NCBI GenBank assembly: GCA_943736015.1
Contig: OX031072.1
Location: forward strand, 17,201,501 to 17,265,500
Source of the DNA: Tridacna crocea
Lineage: Eukaryota > Mollusca > Bivalvia > Cardiida > Cardiidae
Reading direction: 5' to 3'
Length of the DNA stretch: 64,000 nucleotides
The notes under the pieces were generated by a model. The model searched no databases. It was not told where the DNA came from and worked only from the letters and a program-made list of their open reading frames with translations. Positions 1 through 9,937 of this stretch are shown one piece after another. The position numbers and the translations under genes were made by a program. Within the stretch, counting starts at the first letter, position 1. Each line of letters starts with the position of its first letter.

Positions 1-224
1 TCCGTTTATGTACGAAAGCGCAAGGAATAACCACTCGTGACATTTTGTTCCACGCGGGTTCTATTCTACTATGTCAGATATTATGCATAACATCCTACCT
101 TACATTGATAGTATTTATCCATCGAATAAGACACAAAAATGCAACAAAAGAGTGTAATTTTCAAAGTTTGAAAAAAATATTTCAGTAGATACAATAAAAA
201 GCAAATTTTCAATGTTTTTCAACA
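1..224. other. AT-rich stretch, nothing recognised
   Basis: Unique-looking AT-rich DNA before the first T229 element. I see no exon, promoter or repeat end in it. Confidence 0.5.
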
Positions 225-453
225 TTAACCCATTACCACACAATCCCTACTTTTGATGCCCCTGAAAAAGAAGCCTTTTGAAAACACTGTAGGAAAAGGA
301 GAAAATGCTGGTAACCAGCATTTTCTCCTTTTCCCATAGTGTTTTCTACCCTTCCCTGAACAAATTTCAATTTTTCAGTCACCTTTATTTTGTCGTCTGC
401 AAATGCTTTCAATTTGAAGGAGTCTAAAATTTTGTCGTGTGGTAATGAGTTAA
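225..453 (+). mobile_element. T229 MITE, full length
   Basis: A 229-bp element starting TTAACCCATTACCA and ending GGTAATGAGTTAA. The central palindrome lies around 296-360 with GGTAACC at its tip. The right arm carries TTTTGTCGTCTGCAAATGC, the usual internal mark of the family. It has no coding capacity. TTAA at both ends and CCC/GGG-type termini suggest mobilisation by a piggyBac-type transposase (inference). Confidence 0.88.
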
Positions 454-2211
454 ATACGCCTAAGTGGGTTATGTTTACCCTTTACTATGAATAAGCTAGT
501 CCGTCTGAACTAGGGTGTCGAATATTCATCAGTCTTAAGCGACCAGCCTTGACTTTCAATCTAAAGAATGGAAAAATGAGAAAGTGGCCATACTACCCAG
601 GTTGGCGAGGTAGGTTTGAAAAAATCCTCGGATCGAACTTTTTGATGCAAGTTGTAGTGATTTTTTCAGTTAGAAGTTTGATTCAGATTTTATATTTGAT
701 CATTACAGGAAAATTTTGATTCCTTGACCGAAAATGTGAGTTTTGTGAGCTTATTTACGCTTAGGTGAACGGAGAAAGGAGAACACAGTATATACCCAGA
801 GTAGTACAGATAACTGTCCCAAAAGGCGATGTTATTTTTCGACTGGTCGCCTCTGGGTACAGGGACAATCCAGACAAAATCAGTTGAAAGTTCCGCACAG
901 ATTTTGCGCGCGAATTTGAACTCTTATAATGTCCTAAATAGAGCACAAAACATAGGCGTAACTTCTATTACACACATCACGCACGTGCGTAGTGTAAAAA
1001 AATCGGGAATAGGTCGTAGGTTGCCTCTTTTCACATATTTTCAGTTTGGACGTTTTCTAAAACAGCCAAGATCAGAAATATCTTGATTTTACGGCTCCGG
1101 TTCCATTTAGCTGATTCCGAATTGCTCTCGTCACCTACCTCAAAGATGGCCAACTTCGGCGTGCGTATAATTTACTTTTTCCTGGTTATGCAAAACTAGG
1201 ATTTAAACATACCTGTGGCTTGCGTATTCAATACTTTTTCATTTGAAATACAATTATTTTCAATTCAAATGCAGATCGTGAGAAAATACCATGCATTTCA
1301 TCAGTAACTTGAGCTGTTTATGTTCCCAAAAACATTCAAAATTGCCGCCACGCACGATAAATTTCGTCCATGATTTTTCCAAGATAAATATGTTTTAAAC
1401 GACTTCTACAAGCTTTTTATGTAATGAATGGTTTAACAATTTCTTTTTGGTCATGATTAGTACTAAAATTTAATTGCATTTCACTGCAATACAGATAAAA
1501 CTGACAAAACCGAAAGTAGGTATAGCGCTCTGTATTTGCTACGGGAAAATTTACGATGGACTTGAGACGATACGGTGTGCAGTAAATATCCAAAATGAAG
1601 ACGATCACAGGGGCGCCTCATTATTGAGACTAATACCCAGAGGAGACTTGTCAAAAGGTTACATCACGTTTTGGAACAGTATCTGTAATTCTAATGTGTT
1701 CTATTGTCGCACTTGTTCTCCCTCCATCCCCCCTTTGTTTTTTTCTCCTAATAAAATTGGTATTTTCCAAAAATTATCTGGGTTGCAAATCTGATCATCT
1801 TCATCTTGTGCACTGAGGCATCCTTTCATGGTTCCAATTGTTTTGCTAAAGTTGGTGCGATATAGATTTATGCGAATAGATAAATCAAGTAAATTTACTC
1901 ACAGCATAAATATTCACCGAGGACAATATAACATTTCGGCAAGAAATTTCGTATCGTTCAAACGTGGTCATTCACTTTCTAATCGACGCCATTTGTAAAC
2001 AATTTCTGTTGTTAGAGGAATGTAGCGCCGTTTGGCGGCATCTTCACTCTCATTGGCTGGTTAAATATGTAGTTAAGTCGCGGAACCTATAAATCGAAAT
2101 GCGGAACTTGACTTACAATACGTCGTGAATTTAGAAAATTAGTAGTATAGAATTCAATTACCAAAAGGATAAAACCACTTTAAGAATGAACCACTTTATC
2201 AAAATACCCCC
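454..2211. other. Unassigned 1.8 kb, no gene supported
   Basis: No repeat family of this window is found here. A CCAAT-type box (CATTGGCTGG near 2054) is followed about 30 bases later by CTATAAATC (near 2088). This could be a core promoter, but no credible exon follows. A short ATG run near 1146 (context CAAAGATGGCC) ends after 17 codons. Confidence 0.3.
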
Positions 2212-2440
2212 TTAACTCATTACCAAACAACAATATTTTAGACTGGTCCAAATTGAAAGCATTTGCAGACGAAAAAATGAAAGTGACTGAAAATTTGAAA
2301 TTTGTTTTGTGAAGGGTAGAAAACATTGTGGGAAAAGGAGAAAATGCTGGTTACCAGCATTTTCTCCTTTTCCCACAATGTTTTCTAAACGCTTCTTTCT
2401 CAGGGGCGTCAAAAGTAGGGATTGTGTGGTAATGGGTTAA
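2212..2440 (-). mobile_element. T229 MITE, full length
   Basis: A 229-bp copy in reverse orientation, running from TTAACTCATTACCA to GGTAATGGGTTAA. The palindrome around 2323-2387 is perfect and has GGTTACC at its tip, the mirror of the forward copies. Confidence 0.9.
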
Positions 2441-2783
2441 CATATTTCAAGATGAAAGGCATTTTCAGCCGACTCGCTGTGTGGAATCAGGTTGAATCTT
2501 TCAATAAAAAAAAAATACAGAGTTTCAAGAGTTGTTTACGCTCGTGCGAAAACATGACCTCGAAAAGATCCTAGGAAATCAAAAAAAAAAACTTACATAG
2601 CAAAATATCTTTTGCAAGCCACACACTGTTCTTCAACCTTTCAGAGGCAATTTTGATCATTTGAGGCAAATTAAAAATGTATCTTCTGATCAGGGATCTC
2701 ACGATCCCTGTTCTGATAGACGAGACTAAAATTTTGTCGTTTGGTAAAAGTTACCGAGGGGGTGATCACTTTTCCTCTCTCCG
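2441..2783. other. Unassigned stretch with poly(A) runs
   Basis: AT-rich sequence with A-runs near 2508 and 2581. No gene or repeat end was recognised. Confidence 0.3.
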
Positions 2784-3016
2784 TTAACCCTTTACAATGC
2801 CGAGTTTAATGACAATTAGAAAGAAGGCATTTGAAAACATTATGGGGAAAAAGGAGAAAATCTTGCGGCTGGTAACCAGCATTATTTTCATTTTCCCATT
2901 ATTTTTTCCACTCTATCAAAACCAAATTCCATGGTTTGTGCCACACTTAATTTGTCATCGGAAAATAGTTTCATTTTGGTTGCCACCAAAATCTCGTCGA
3001 TTGGTAAAGCTTTAGA
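2784..3016 (+). mobile_element. T229 MITE, diverged copy
   Basis: Starts TTAACCCTTTACAATGCCG and ends near GATTGGTAAAGCTTTA. The hairpin at about 2830-2910 has small insertions in one arm, so this looks older than the flanking perfect copies. Confidence 0.75.
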
Positions 3017-3055
3017 GTCGCCCAATGTTCAGTGTATCCAGTTTGTAGGTCTATA

Positions 3056-3420
3056 ACCGTTGTCTGCGCATGTCATATGCTTCGAAGATTCGACCTGTCT
3101 TATATGACGCATCACTATCCTCTATATCGGGCAGACTGTAGTAATACGCACTTTAAAGTAGCAATGGAGAAAATGGCTTTTATCAATACGTTTGAGGAAA
3201 AATCAGGCCTGTTTTAGCTCTAGATTTCTCTAAACTGCTGATCATAGGTGAGTGAATCGCACCTGGTAGCGTTTTATTGAGTATACGTATATTTTAGTTT
3301 GAAATTCGAAGTAACGGTTGTCGCGTAGAAATGTGAACCGATCCTGTATACGTGTACCCATGGATGCCCAAATTAGATAGATGAGTATTTGTAGAATACC
3401 ATCTAGCGGGAGATAATTGT
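3056..3420 (+). repeat. D340 dispersed repeat, copy 1
   Basis: About 365 bp shared with 9938-10280 (reverse strand) and 26405-26840 (rearranged). Shared marks are GATTCGACCTGTCTTATATGACGC, cited here only by its first bases GATTCGACCTG, then AAATGGCTTTTATCAATACG, TTTCTCTAAACTGCTGAT and CATCTAGCGGGAGATAAT. No open frame is conserved between copies. The class is unknown; it may be the end of a larger element. Confidence 0.7.
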
Positions 3421-3719
3421 CGGTATCGGTAATAGGGAAATGGTCTATTAACCTCAAATATTTCCGCAATTCTTCAATCAAAGGCAGAACATAGTTCCCA
3501 CGCACTAGTTGCCTTGGGAAACACTGAATAGTGACATTTAACCAGACGGAAATATGACGTAATTTACTTTCATTTACCCAGCATTTCCCGCGTTTTACGT
3601 AATGTTGTAATGAGTTCTTATGGTGAGGATGGGGGAAGGTACAACCACGCGGAATTACCGAAAACAACTGTACTGTAGTTTGATGAAAGTCCACACATAC
3701 AATGTTAGAAGCATGCCAT

Positions 3720-3975
3720 AAACAGAATCGGGATCGGAATGCACGCTCTGTGGGGTCTGGTCTCGATCTATTCCTTCCACAAAAGCCAATGCATAAGTAT
3801 GTGCAAGAGTGCGATATGGGATTGGAGTGCACATTCCGTGCAGTATGATCTTGAACTATGCCTTCTACAAAAGCCCATTTATATGCATGTTCAAGCGTAC
3901 ACTATGGATTTGGGATCAGAGTGCACGATATGCGTTCTGGTCTTGGTCTACGTCTTCTGCAAAAGCCTACGTTTA
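3720..3975. repeat. Tandem repeat, three units of about 90 bp, related to the T210 hairpin
   Basis: Three degenerate units each run from a GGGAT(C/T)GGA(A/G)TGCAC-like start to TTC(C/T)(A/G)CAAAAGCC, with unit ends near 3787, 3873 and 3967. Each unit resembles one T210 core followed by its flank (GATCAGACTGCAC, then TCTGATCTTG, then CTACACTGTCCGCAAAAG). This looks like local amplification of a T210 core rather than a coding repeat. Confidence 0.6.
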
Positions 3976-4103
3976 ATTGTGTATATGCTATACACAAAAA
4001 TATACTATTTAAAAGTCACTCTAAATATATGTCATTTCAGTTTTTTTGTATTTTGGGCCGGTGGCCTTATATATGCTGAATTAACTATTTGAATTTGAAT
4101 AGA

Positions 4104-4175
4104 ATATTTCGTCTGTTTACTTCAAAAATCTCGTAACTACAGCTTGTTTGTAACTACAGCTTGTTCTTTTTTTTT
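4104..4175. repeat. Fragment of the GTTTACTTC palindrome family
   Basis: Carries CGTCTGTTTACTTCAAAAAT, then TCGTAACTACAGCTTGTTTG with TAACTACAGCTTGTT repeated directly. Intact palindromes of this kind are at 15207-15283 and 33752-33838. Here the second arm is lost and the inner part duplicated. Confidence 0.6.
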
Positions 4176-4189
4176 TCCAGTCACTGAAG

Positions 4190-4310
4190 ATCGAAATCTA
4201 TTTCATCTCAAGAACATCGGCGGTATTATTTTCACTGTGCAGTGCCATTCGTGAAAATATTACCGATGATGTTCACTTGATGAAATACATGCAAATTTCG
4301 ATATTTCACC
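4190..4310. repeat. Imperfect foldback of about 110 bp
   Basis: The left arm (ATTTCATCTCAAGAACATCG, GGTATTATTTTCAC) pairs with the right arm (GTGAAAATATTACC, GATGATGTTCACTTGATGAAAT) across a spacer of about 15 bp. A related segment with GTGATGTTCACTCGATGA occurs near 50370. Confidence 0.6.
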
Positions 4311-4408
4311 GAGAACATAAGAAAACGAAAAATGTCTTCTATTCTATGTTGAAAGCCAGAAAAGACTTCAAATATTTGAAGTGTGGCCCATGATTTGACT
4401 TCAATAAT

Positions 4409-4608
4409 TTATCCATTTTCCAAACAATCCCTGGTTTTTACGGGTCAGGTATAGAAGCCTTTTAAAAACACTGTGGGAAAAGGAGAAAATGCTGGTAACT
4501 GCCAGCATTTTCTCCTTTTCCCACAATGTTTTCTACCCTACCAAATAGAAAAGTCATCTTTTTAGCAACTGTTGATTTGTCATTTAACTTTTTGCCACAT
4601 AGTCCTAA
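4409..4608 (+). mobile_element. T229 MITE, decayed copy
   Basis: Belongs to the CCCTGGTTTTTACGGGTCAGG subtype also seen at 13571 and 15972. The hairpin is intact apart from three extra bases at the tip. The left TTAA is lost and the right end is blurred. Confidence 0.7.
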
Positions 4609-4631
4609 TTCTTAACGTACCTGCGCAGTAA

Positions 4632-4790
4632 GGATTTTGAAAACATTGTGAGAAACTCCCTGAAAACGAGCATAGATGTAGCATAGATGTAGTTTATTTT
4701 TTCTCACAATGTTTTGCTACCTTTTCAAAGACAAACTTGCCGATTTGAACTTCATTAAGTTCATTGTCAGTTGTTTATGTCAGTTTGACA
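4632..4790 (+). mobile_element. T229-derived fragment with replaced hairpin centre
   Basis: The outer arms GAAAACATTGTGAGAAA and TTTCTCACAATGTTTT still pair, including a change shared by both arms (GTGGG has become GTGAG, and CCCAC has become CTCAC). The usual tip is replaced by unrelated sequence containing GCATAGATGTA twice. The right arm of the family follows. Confidence 0.6.
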
Positions 4791-4815
4791 ACTTTTTTTT
4801 TCGTTTGTTTAGGTG

Positions 4816-5043
4816 TTAACCCTTTCCCAAACGACAAATTTTAGTCTCTTCCAAACTCAAAGAGTTTACAGACGAAAATTTTAACTTTCATAACAATGAC
4901 AGAAAATTATCCGAACGGGCAGAAAACACTGTGGGAAAAGGAGAAATTGCTAGTTACGAGCAATTTCTCATTTTCCCTCAGTGTTTTCAAAAGACTTGTA
5001 CTGCAGACACGTAAAAACAAGGGCTTGTTTGGGAAAGGGTTAA
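4816..5043 (-). mobile_element. T229 MITE, subtype B, full length
   Basis: A 228-bp copy with a perfect 17-bp terminal inverted repeat, TTAACCCTTTCCCAAAC against GTTTGGGAAAGGGTTAA. The core is the subtype-B hairpin (GAAAACACTGTGGG, GAAATTGCT) with a few mismatches. The internal arm has GTACTGCAGACACGTAAAAA. Confidence 0.9.
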
Positions 5044-5495
5044 AGGTACAGAGTATTCATGGGGGTTGTATGCACGATGCGTGGTACTAATTAGGGGAAT
5101 TTATCCTTAAACAAAATCAATGATTCAAAAATAGTTTTAGAAAATAGCACAAAGGTTTTCCAAATCATTGATTTGTATTTCATGTTTACGATTATTAATC
5201 AATCGGAAGAAACATCGATAACTTCAGGATGTCAACAACCCGTCACTCTCTCGAAACTCCCAGATCTATTTCCGGACAATATCTCTGCTTCAAATTGTTT
5301 TGAAAATCATCGAATGACGTCACGTGGCCTGCTACATCGACAATGCAACCCTTAGGTTTGATTTGCATTTTTACTTCACCAATATGTGTTACAGGCCTCA
5401 GAAATTATTTTCTTTCGCTTGACCCCAAATTCTTCTGCGAATTCATTGACATATAGATAACCAATCTATAGAAGCAATGAAATTTATCTCTCTAC
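5044..5495. other. Unassigned stretch
   Basis: No repeat end, splice-bounded exon or promoter recognised. Short open frames here show no protein-like pattern. Confidence 0.3.
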
Positions 5496-5497
5496 CA

Positions 5498-5684
5498 ACC
5501 ACATCACGAGCACAAACGACGCTGAACAGAAGAAGTCTTTCGAAAAGATTGCAGGGAAAAAAAGGAAAATGCTGGTAACCAGCAGTTTCTTATTTTCCCA
5601 CATGTTTTCTACTTTACCAGAGAACTTAAGCTCACATTTAGACTGTTCATTATGAATCTATCGTCTGTAGCAGTCTTGAAATTT
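5498..5684 (+). mobile_element. T229 MITE, decayed
   Basis: Traces of the left arm (GAAGAAGTCTTTCG), a weakened hairpin at about 5540-5610 with GGTAACC at the tip, and CGTCTG in the right arm. Both ends are lost. Confidence 0.55.
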
Positions 5685-5685
5685 A

Positions 5686-5989
5686 AGGTAGTAGACCCCT
5701 TATGGAAAATAGCTATTTCCACAATAACATTATCCTACAAAATTTACTATTATGAAATACGAGTATTATATCACTACTTCAACCGTGCCACTTTTTTCAC
5801 TTTTCTTCCTTCCTACGATTATCATTTCTAAAACTAAAACCACTGTATTCTCATTACAAAGGGAGATAATAATTATCAGGTTAAAAATGTGCAAAAGTTT
5901 TTATATCAGTATAAACCTTATTTATCAAAAAACAAGAAATTTTATTCCATGTTGCAATAGAAGCGTTAGGGGTCTACTACATGTACCTT
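5686..5989. mobile_element. G300 element, copy 1 (GTAGACCCCT ends)
   Basis: A 290-300 bp element with inverted ends AGGTAGTAGACCCCTTA and AGGGGTCTACTAC. Internal marks are GCTATTTCCAC, CATTACAAAGGGAGATAATA and ATTTTATTCCATGTTGCA. Further copies lie at 32456-32823 and 58592-58930. It is non-coding and looks like a MITE; its superfamily cannot be told from the ends. Confidence 0.7.
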
Positions 5990-6092
5990 AAAGAGCCTAA
6001 AAGTTGTTTTTATAAGCTTCTGGAACAAATTTACAACCTACAACTCTGAAACCAACTCCGTAAAATATGGATTACTAGTATCAACTTGAATT

Positions 6093-6205
6093 TTACCCAT
6101 TACCATACAGTCACGTCTTTAAGCGACCCGAATTAAAACATCTTTAAAAAATGTGAATAAAGGAGAAATTGTTGTCCGCCAGTATTTCATCATTTCCTTT
6201 CAAAG
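6093..6205 (+). mobile_element. T229 MITE, decayed left half
   Basis: Starts TTTTACCCATTACCATACA and includes AAGGAGAAATTG followed by a poor second arm. The right half is missing. Confidence 0.5.
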
Positions 6206-6800
6206 TTCTGAAAAAGACAAAAAAAAAAGTCACAAAAAAGAGCTATAAAATCTCCACCACTCCAATTCGAATGATGTTTACGTACTAAGTCATATGCTGA
6301 AGAAGACTTCATTGAATATGTACACGATGTTTGCCTACATGTAATTTGAGTCAGTAATCTTTTCAGATCAGGCTCATCTTTATCCCAACGCAACCGGCGT
6401 TGTAAAAGTCTTGTGTAGCTATGAGATGGTCCAACCGATATGAAAGTGAAAATTCATGGAAAGTTCATCTAAGTATGAGTTCTAGAAAGTATTCAAAAGT
6501 CAAATCATCAAAATGATCCTTTCTTTATTTGCATTTTTAAGTTAAAGACCAACTTAATAAGTAGATTTGACAGGATCGAAGTGGATCAAAGTAACGTACC
6601 GGATTAGACCATTTTTCTTCAATCTTGCTTCGGCCAACAAAGGTTAACTTTTACACCTATTATATATTCTCCAGTTTGGCAGTGCTTTCAATACTTTGAT
6701 TTCTCTTTTTGGCATGATTAAAGCAGAGGTAGGTATGGACTCCAATTCAACCTGCAAGTTTTATGTAGTCTATTGTATCATTACCGTCCACCAAAGTCCT
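6206..6800. other. Unassigned stretch
   Basis: No supported gene, repeat end or simple repeat was recognised. Confidence 0.3.
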
Positions 6801-6805
6801 TGTCC

Positions 6806-6924
6806 CGAATTCACCAACCATTCTTAAGAATATTCTTTGTCTTATTCTCGAAGTATTCTAAATTTGCAAAATTCTGAAGAATAAGACAAAGAACTTTCTA
6901 AGAATGGAAGGTGAATACGGGCCC
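6806..6924. mobile_element. F200 foldback element, short copy
   Basis: Inverted ends CCGAATTCACCAACCATTCT and AGAATGGAAGGTGAATACGG, with inner arms CTTTGTCTTATTCT and AGAATAAGACAAAG. It lacks the inner GATTGGCTAAACC palindrome present in the larger copies at 12119, 41704 and 60368. Confidence 0.75.
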
Positions 6925-7109
6925 TTGTTTTCGCCTCTGGCGATGTAGTGGTTGCTTTGTATAAAAAAGATAGCTTCGGGAACCCAGGCGTGAAACATTA
7001 CACCGAATTTATTTTTCACCAGAGATTATAAGTACATAGCTTGTGAAACGAAGTGCATCTTGTACAAGTTGAAAAAGAGGTAATTCTTCTAGTAAACACT
7101 TTCAAGGGA

Positions 7110-7300
7110 TTCCATGTACCAGTATTATGCATGAAGGCGGGCACCGGCTGCCTTCCCACATAACCATCCTCTAAACAATGAACAGCTGGCTGCCTTCCCA
7201 CATAATCATCGTCTAAGCAATGAACAGCAATGAGGGAGGGCATGAACCCTGTCGACATTACTAGCACCAATCTTTTCGATAGAACTTGAGGTCGTATTTG
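7110..7300 (-). mobile_element. tRNA-type SINE fragment with internal duplication
   Basis: Reads as a SINE on the reverse strand: GGCTGCCTTCCCACATAA and GAACCCTGTCGACATT resemble the SINEs near 26950 and 38350. A 42-bp block beginning GGCTGCCTTCCCACA is duplicated in tandem at 7146-7229. The tRNA-like head is not clear. Confidence 0.5.
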
Positions 7301-7339
7301 TGGTCGTATTTGGAATTCCAATTTAGAAAGAAGATTTGT

Positions 7340-7563
7340 TTAACTCTTTACCAAACGACAAAATTTCATACTGGCCTAAATTGAAAGCATTTGCAGACGT
7401 CAAAATAAAATGACTGAAAGTTTGAATTTTGTATCGAAGAGGAGAGAAAACATGGGCATGAAAAAGAGAAAATGCTGGGAACCGGCATTTTCTCCTTTTC
7501 CCCACAATATTTTCATAAGGCTTCTTTCTCAGGGTCGTCAAAAGTCGGCATTGAATGGTAAAG
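7340..7563 (-). mobile_element. T229 MITE, diverged
   Basis: Starts TTAACTCTTTACCAAACG and runs through GCATTTGCAGACG and a hairpin with unequal arms to GAATGGTAAAGTAAA. It abuts the next copy, so the two share or nearly share an end. Confidence 0.75.
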
Positions 7564-7795
7564 TAAATGGTAAAGCTTTTCTCTGACAATCTCGAGTTTT
7601 AATGATAGCTAGAATGAGAACTTTTGAAAACACTGTCGGAAAAGGAGAAATGTTGGTCATCATGCTTCTCCTTTTCCCACAATGTTTATCCCTTTCAGAC
7701 AAAATTCTCGTGTTTGATGCTACGTTTTATTTGTCGTCTGCAAATGCTTATAATTTCGGCAAGTCTTAAAATTTAGTCGTTTCGTAAAGAGTTCA
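7563..7795 (+). mobile_element. T229 MITE, diverged
   Basis: Head-to-head neighbour of the previous copy. It runs from TAAATGGTAAAG through a shortened hairpin (AAGGAGAAATGTTGG) and GTCGTCTGCAAATGC to CGTAAAGAGTTCA. Confidence 0.7.
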
Positions 7796-7835
7796 TTTGA
7801 TCAACCCTTGACTGAACAAGTACGTGTTTTAACCC

Positions 7836-8064
7836 TTAACCCATTACCAAACGACAAAATTTTAGACTGGTCCAAATTGAAAGCATTTGCACACGACAAA
7901 ATAAAAGTGACTGAAAATTTCAAATTTGTTTTGTGAAGGGTAGAAAACATTGTGGGAAAAGGAGAAATTGCTGGTTACCAGCATTTTCTCCTTTTCCCAC
8001 AATGTTTTCTAAAGGCTTCTTTCTCAGGGGCGTCAAAAGTAGGGATTGTGTGGTAATGGGTTAA
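7836..8064 (-). mobile_element. T229 MITE, full length, inserted in a TTAA-rich target
   Basis: A 229-bp copy with ends TTAACCCATTACCA and TGGTAATGGGTTAA. It is flanked by TTTTAACCC on the left and GGGTTAAGAACC on the right, so it appears to have landed in the terminal TTAA of older T229-like DNA. Core arms are intact except for one base. Confidence 0.9.
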
Positions 8065-8210
8065 GGGTTAAGAACCACGAGATAAAAGCCTGCCGAACAA
8101 CAGTCGGAGAAAATAAGAAAATACTATTTACCTGCATAGTCTCCTTTTCCCTCAGTGTTTTCTAACATTTCCAAGACAATTCTACTTATTTGAGCCACAT
8201 TTGTTATCTG
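8065..8210 (+). mobile_element. T229 MITE, decayed
   Basis: GGGTTAAGAACC is followed by traces of the left arm, a weak hairpin (CTCCTTTTCCCTCAGTGTTTT) cited only by CTCCTTTTCCCTCAG, and the right-arm motif ATTTGAGCCACATTT. Confidence 0.5.
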
Positions 8211-8235
8211 TTTGACAAACCCTTGCACAAACGTT

Positions 8236-8283
8236 TGCAATTTGGACTGGTCTAAAATTTGCAATTTGGACTGGTCTAAGATA
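8236..8283. repeat. 24-bp direct repeat, two units
   Basis: TTTGCAATTTGGACTGGTCT occurs twice in tandem. The unit is the T229 right end (CAATTTGGACCAGTCTAAAA), so this is a tandem duplication of an element end. Confidence 0.7.
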
Positions 8284-8339
8284 TGACTGTCTGGTTCAGT
8301 GATATTTCAATCACTATATTCCAAACGTTATCGGTTCTT

Positions 8340-8690
8340 TTCATAGGGATATGACAGAGAAAGCTGATTAAAACATTGTGATGCAATGATACAATACTGG
8401 TAATTCTCATTTTCTCATCTACCTACATTATATTTTTGCTTTTCAAAGAAAAAAAAAGTTAAACCTTCTGATATCTTTAACTTGTCTTTCGTTGATGCTT
8501 TTAAACATAAAGGTCCAAGTCATAGCGGGCTTGCATCGGCAGATTCAATACAGAAATAATTGTTGTTGAAAGATAGTATGACGTAATTATGAATCTGACA
8601 AACTGCTCCTTTCTCTATCAGTGACGTTATCCGCCACAAAGTTACCGGGACAAACCGTGCTTCCTACTATCCTCAGGCCGGAAACTCGAG
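8340..8690. other. Mostly unassigned, with one very decayed T229 trace
   Basis: Around 8345-8460, AAAACATTGTGATGCAATG and TCTCATTTTCTC recall a ruined T229 core. The rest, up to the next element, shows nothing recognisable. Confidence 0.3.
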
Positions 8691-8697
8691 TAGCAAA

Positions 8698-8931
8698 TTA
8701 ACTCTTTACCGAACAAAACCTTGTTTTAATGACCCAGAGGAAGAAACCTTCGGAAATCATTGTGGGAAAAGGAGAAAATGCTGGTAACCAGCATTTTCTC
8801 CTTTTCCCACAATGTTTTCTACTCTTCTGAAGCCAAGTTTCAATTTTTGAGTCACACTTATTTTAATGTCTGCAAATGCTTTCAATTTGGACAAGTCTAA
8901 AACTTTGACGTTTGGTATAGAATCTAACTCT
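8698..8931 (+). mobile_element. T229 MITE
   Basis: Starts TTAACTCTTTACCGAACA. The perfect 65-nt palindrome lies around 8757-8821. It ends near GACGTTTGGTATAGAATCTAA, where the next copy begins at once. Confidence 0.82.
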
Positions 8932-9156
8932 TTCCCAAATGACTATATTTCAGACAGTCCAATTTGAAAGCACTAGCAGACGACCAAATTTACATGGCAC
9001 AAATTATGAGATTTGTATCAGATAGTCTTGAAAACATTCTGGGAAAAGGAAAAAATGCTGGTAACCAGCATTTTCTCCTTTTCCCACCATGTTTTCAGAG
9101 GGCCTACTTCTCGGGTTCGTTAAAGCAAACAAACGTATTCTATGGTACAGGGTTAA
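8928..9156 (-). mobile_element. T229 MITE
   Basis: Starts CTAACTCTTTCCCAAATGAC and ends GGTACAGGGTTAA. The hairpin is nearly perfect. It is chained end to end with its neighbours. Confidence 0.82.
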
Positions 9157-9160
9157 AGGG

Positions 9161-9374
9161 TTAACTCGCTGACGACAAATCTTTATTAGGCACTTCAAAA
9201 ATTTGAATTCATGGTAGACAAAAATTAATTATGGCTAAAACGACTGGATCTTACATCAAAATTTTGGAAAACGCTGCAGAAAAAGGAAGAAATTCCGGTT
9301 TTCAGCGTTTTCTTCTTTTCCACCAATTAAAAAAAAAGATATCTCTCTCGGGGTCGACATGGGATGGTTTAACA
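9161..9374 (-). mobile_element. T229 MITE, decayed
   Basis: TTAACTCGCTGACGACAAA at the left, a mutated hairpin (AAAAAGGAAGAAATTCCGG against CGTTTTCTTCTTTTCC) and GGGATGGTTTAA at the right. Third member of the chain. Confidence 0.6.
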
Positions 9375-9500
9375 CGTCCTTAACCACACAGTCCTGTGTT
9401 ATAGATACCCTGGGGAAGAAAACTTTTGATAATATTGAAGGGAAAAGGGAAAAATGCTGTAATGTTTCCAAAGCCTGTCTCCGCAAGGTCGATAAAACTC
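9370..9500 (+). mobile_element. T229 MITE, decayed left half
   Basis: TTAACACGTCCTTAACCACACAGTCC, cited by its first part TTAACACGTCC, then GAAGAAAACTTTTGATAAT and GGGAAAAATGCTGTAATG. Only one hairpin arm is left. Last member of the chain. Confidence 0.5.
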
Positions 9501-9569
9501 GGGGACAGTTCAACAAATAAGTACGAATAAGCTCTAACGTGATCTGACGATACCCAGGGTTTCCATTCC

Positions 9570-9860
9570 GATTGCTTTGTGTCCATTTTAGACGTCCGAG
9601 GGGTCGTACTGTGTTATGGCCACATTCGCCCGTCCGTCAGTCTGTCCGTCCATCCGTTGGCATTTTTTGTGTGTGCGCAATTCCTCTTACACTTTCCATC
9701 GGAATAACTTGAAAATTTACCAAAATAAATTTGTGTGTAGTTGTGCATGTGACTTTAGGTCTCTGCAGGGGTCCTGGATTTTAACCATTCTCACTAACAA
9801 GCCCCTTCGAGCGTATATGCACCGCTCTGCGAAGCTCTTGTTATATCCTGACGTTACTTT
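9570..9860. repeat. Possible non-LTR retrotransposon end, unclassified
   Basis: Contains the CGTCCGTC/TCCGTCCATCC-type stretch, GTGTGTGCGCAATTCCTC and AGCGTATATGCACCGCTCTGCGAAGCTCTTGTTAT (cited by GCACCGCTCTGCGAAGC). The style resembles dispersed LINE or SINE ends I associate with molluscs, but there is no second copy in this window and no protein domain. Confidence 0.3.
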
Positions 9861-9937
9861 GTAAAAAAGAAATATGATAGTAATTAAGGAACCGATTACC
9901 AGTTCATTGCCAAAGGTATGTATATCGTTAAATGAGT

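Noticed and set aside
1474-1794. 106-codon open frame, possibly preceded by a splice acceptor
   Set aside because: The acceptor (CACTGCAATACAG) is plausible but no donor follows and the sequence resembles no family.
3242-3832. 196-codon open frame on the reverse strand
   Set aside because: Runs through the D340 repeat and the T210-like tandem array; it is open by chance.
7833-7842. Telomere-like AACCCTTAACCC
   Set aside because: It is two touching T229-type ends (TTAACCC); the animal telomere repeat would read CCCTAA.
8698-9500. CRISPR-like spacing of palindromic repeats
   Set aside because: The repeats are whole 229-bp elements with TTAA ends in a eukaryotic setting; no spacers or cas genes.
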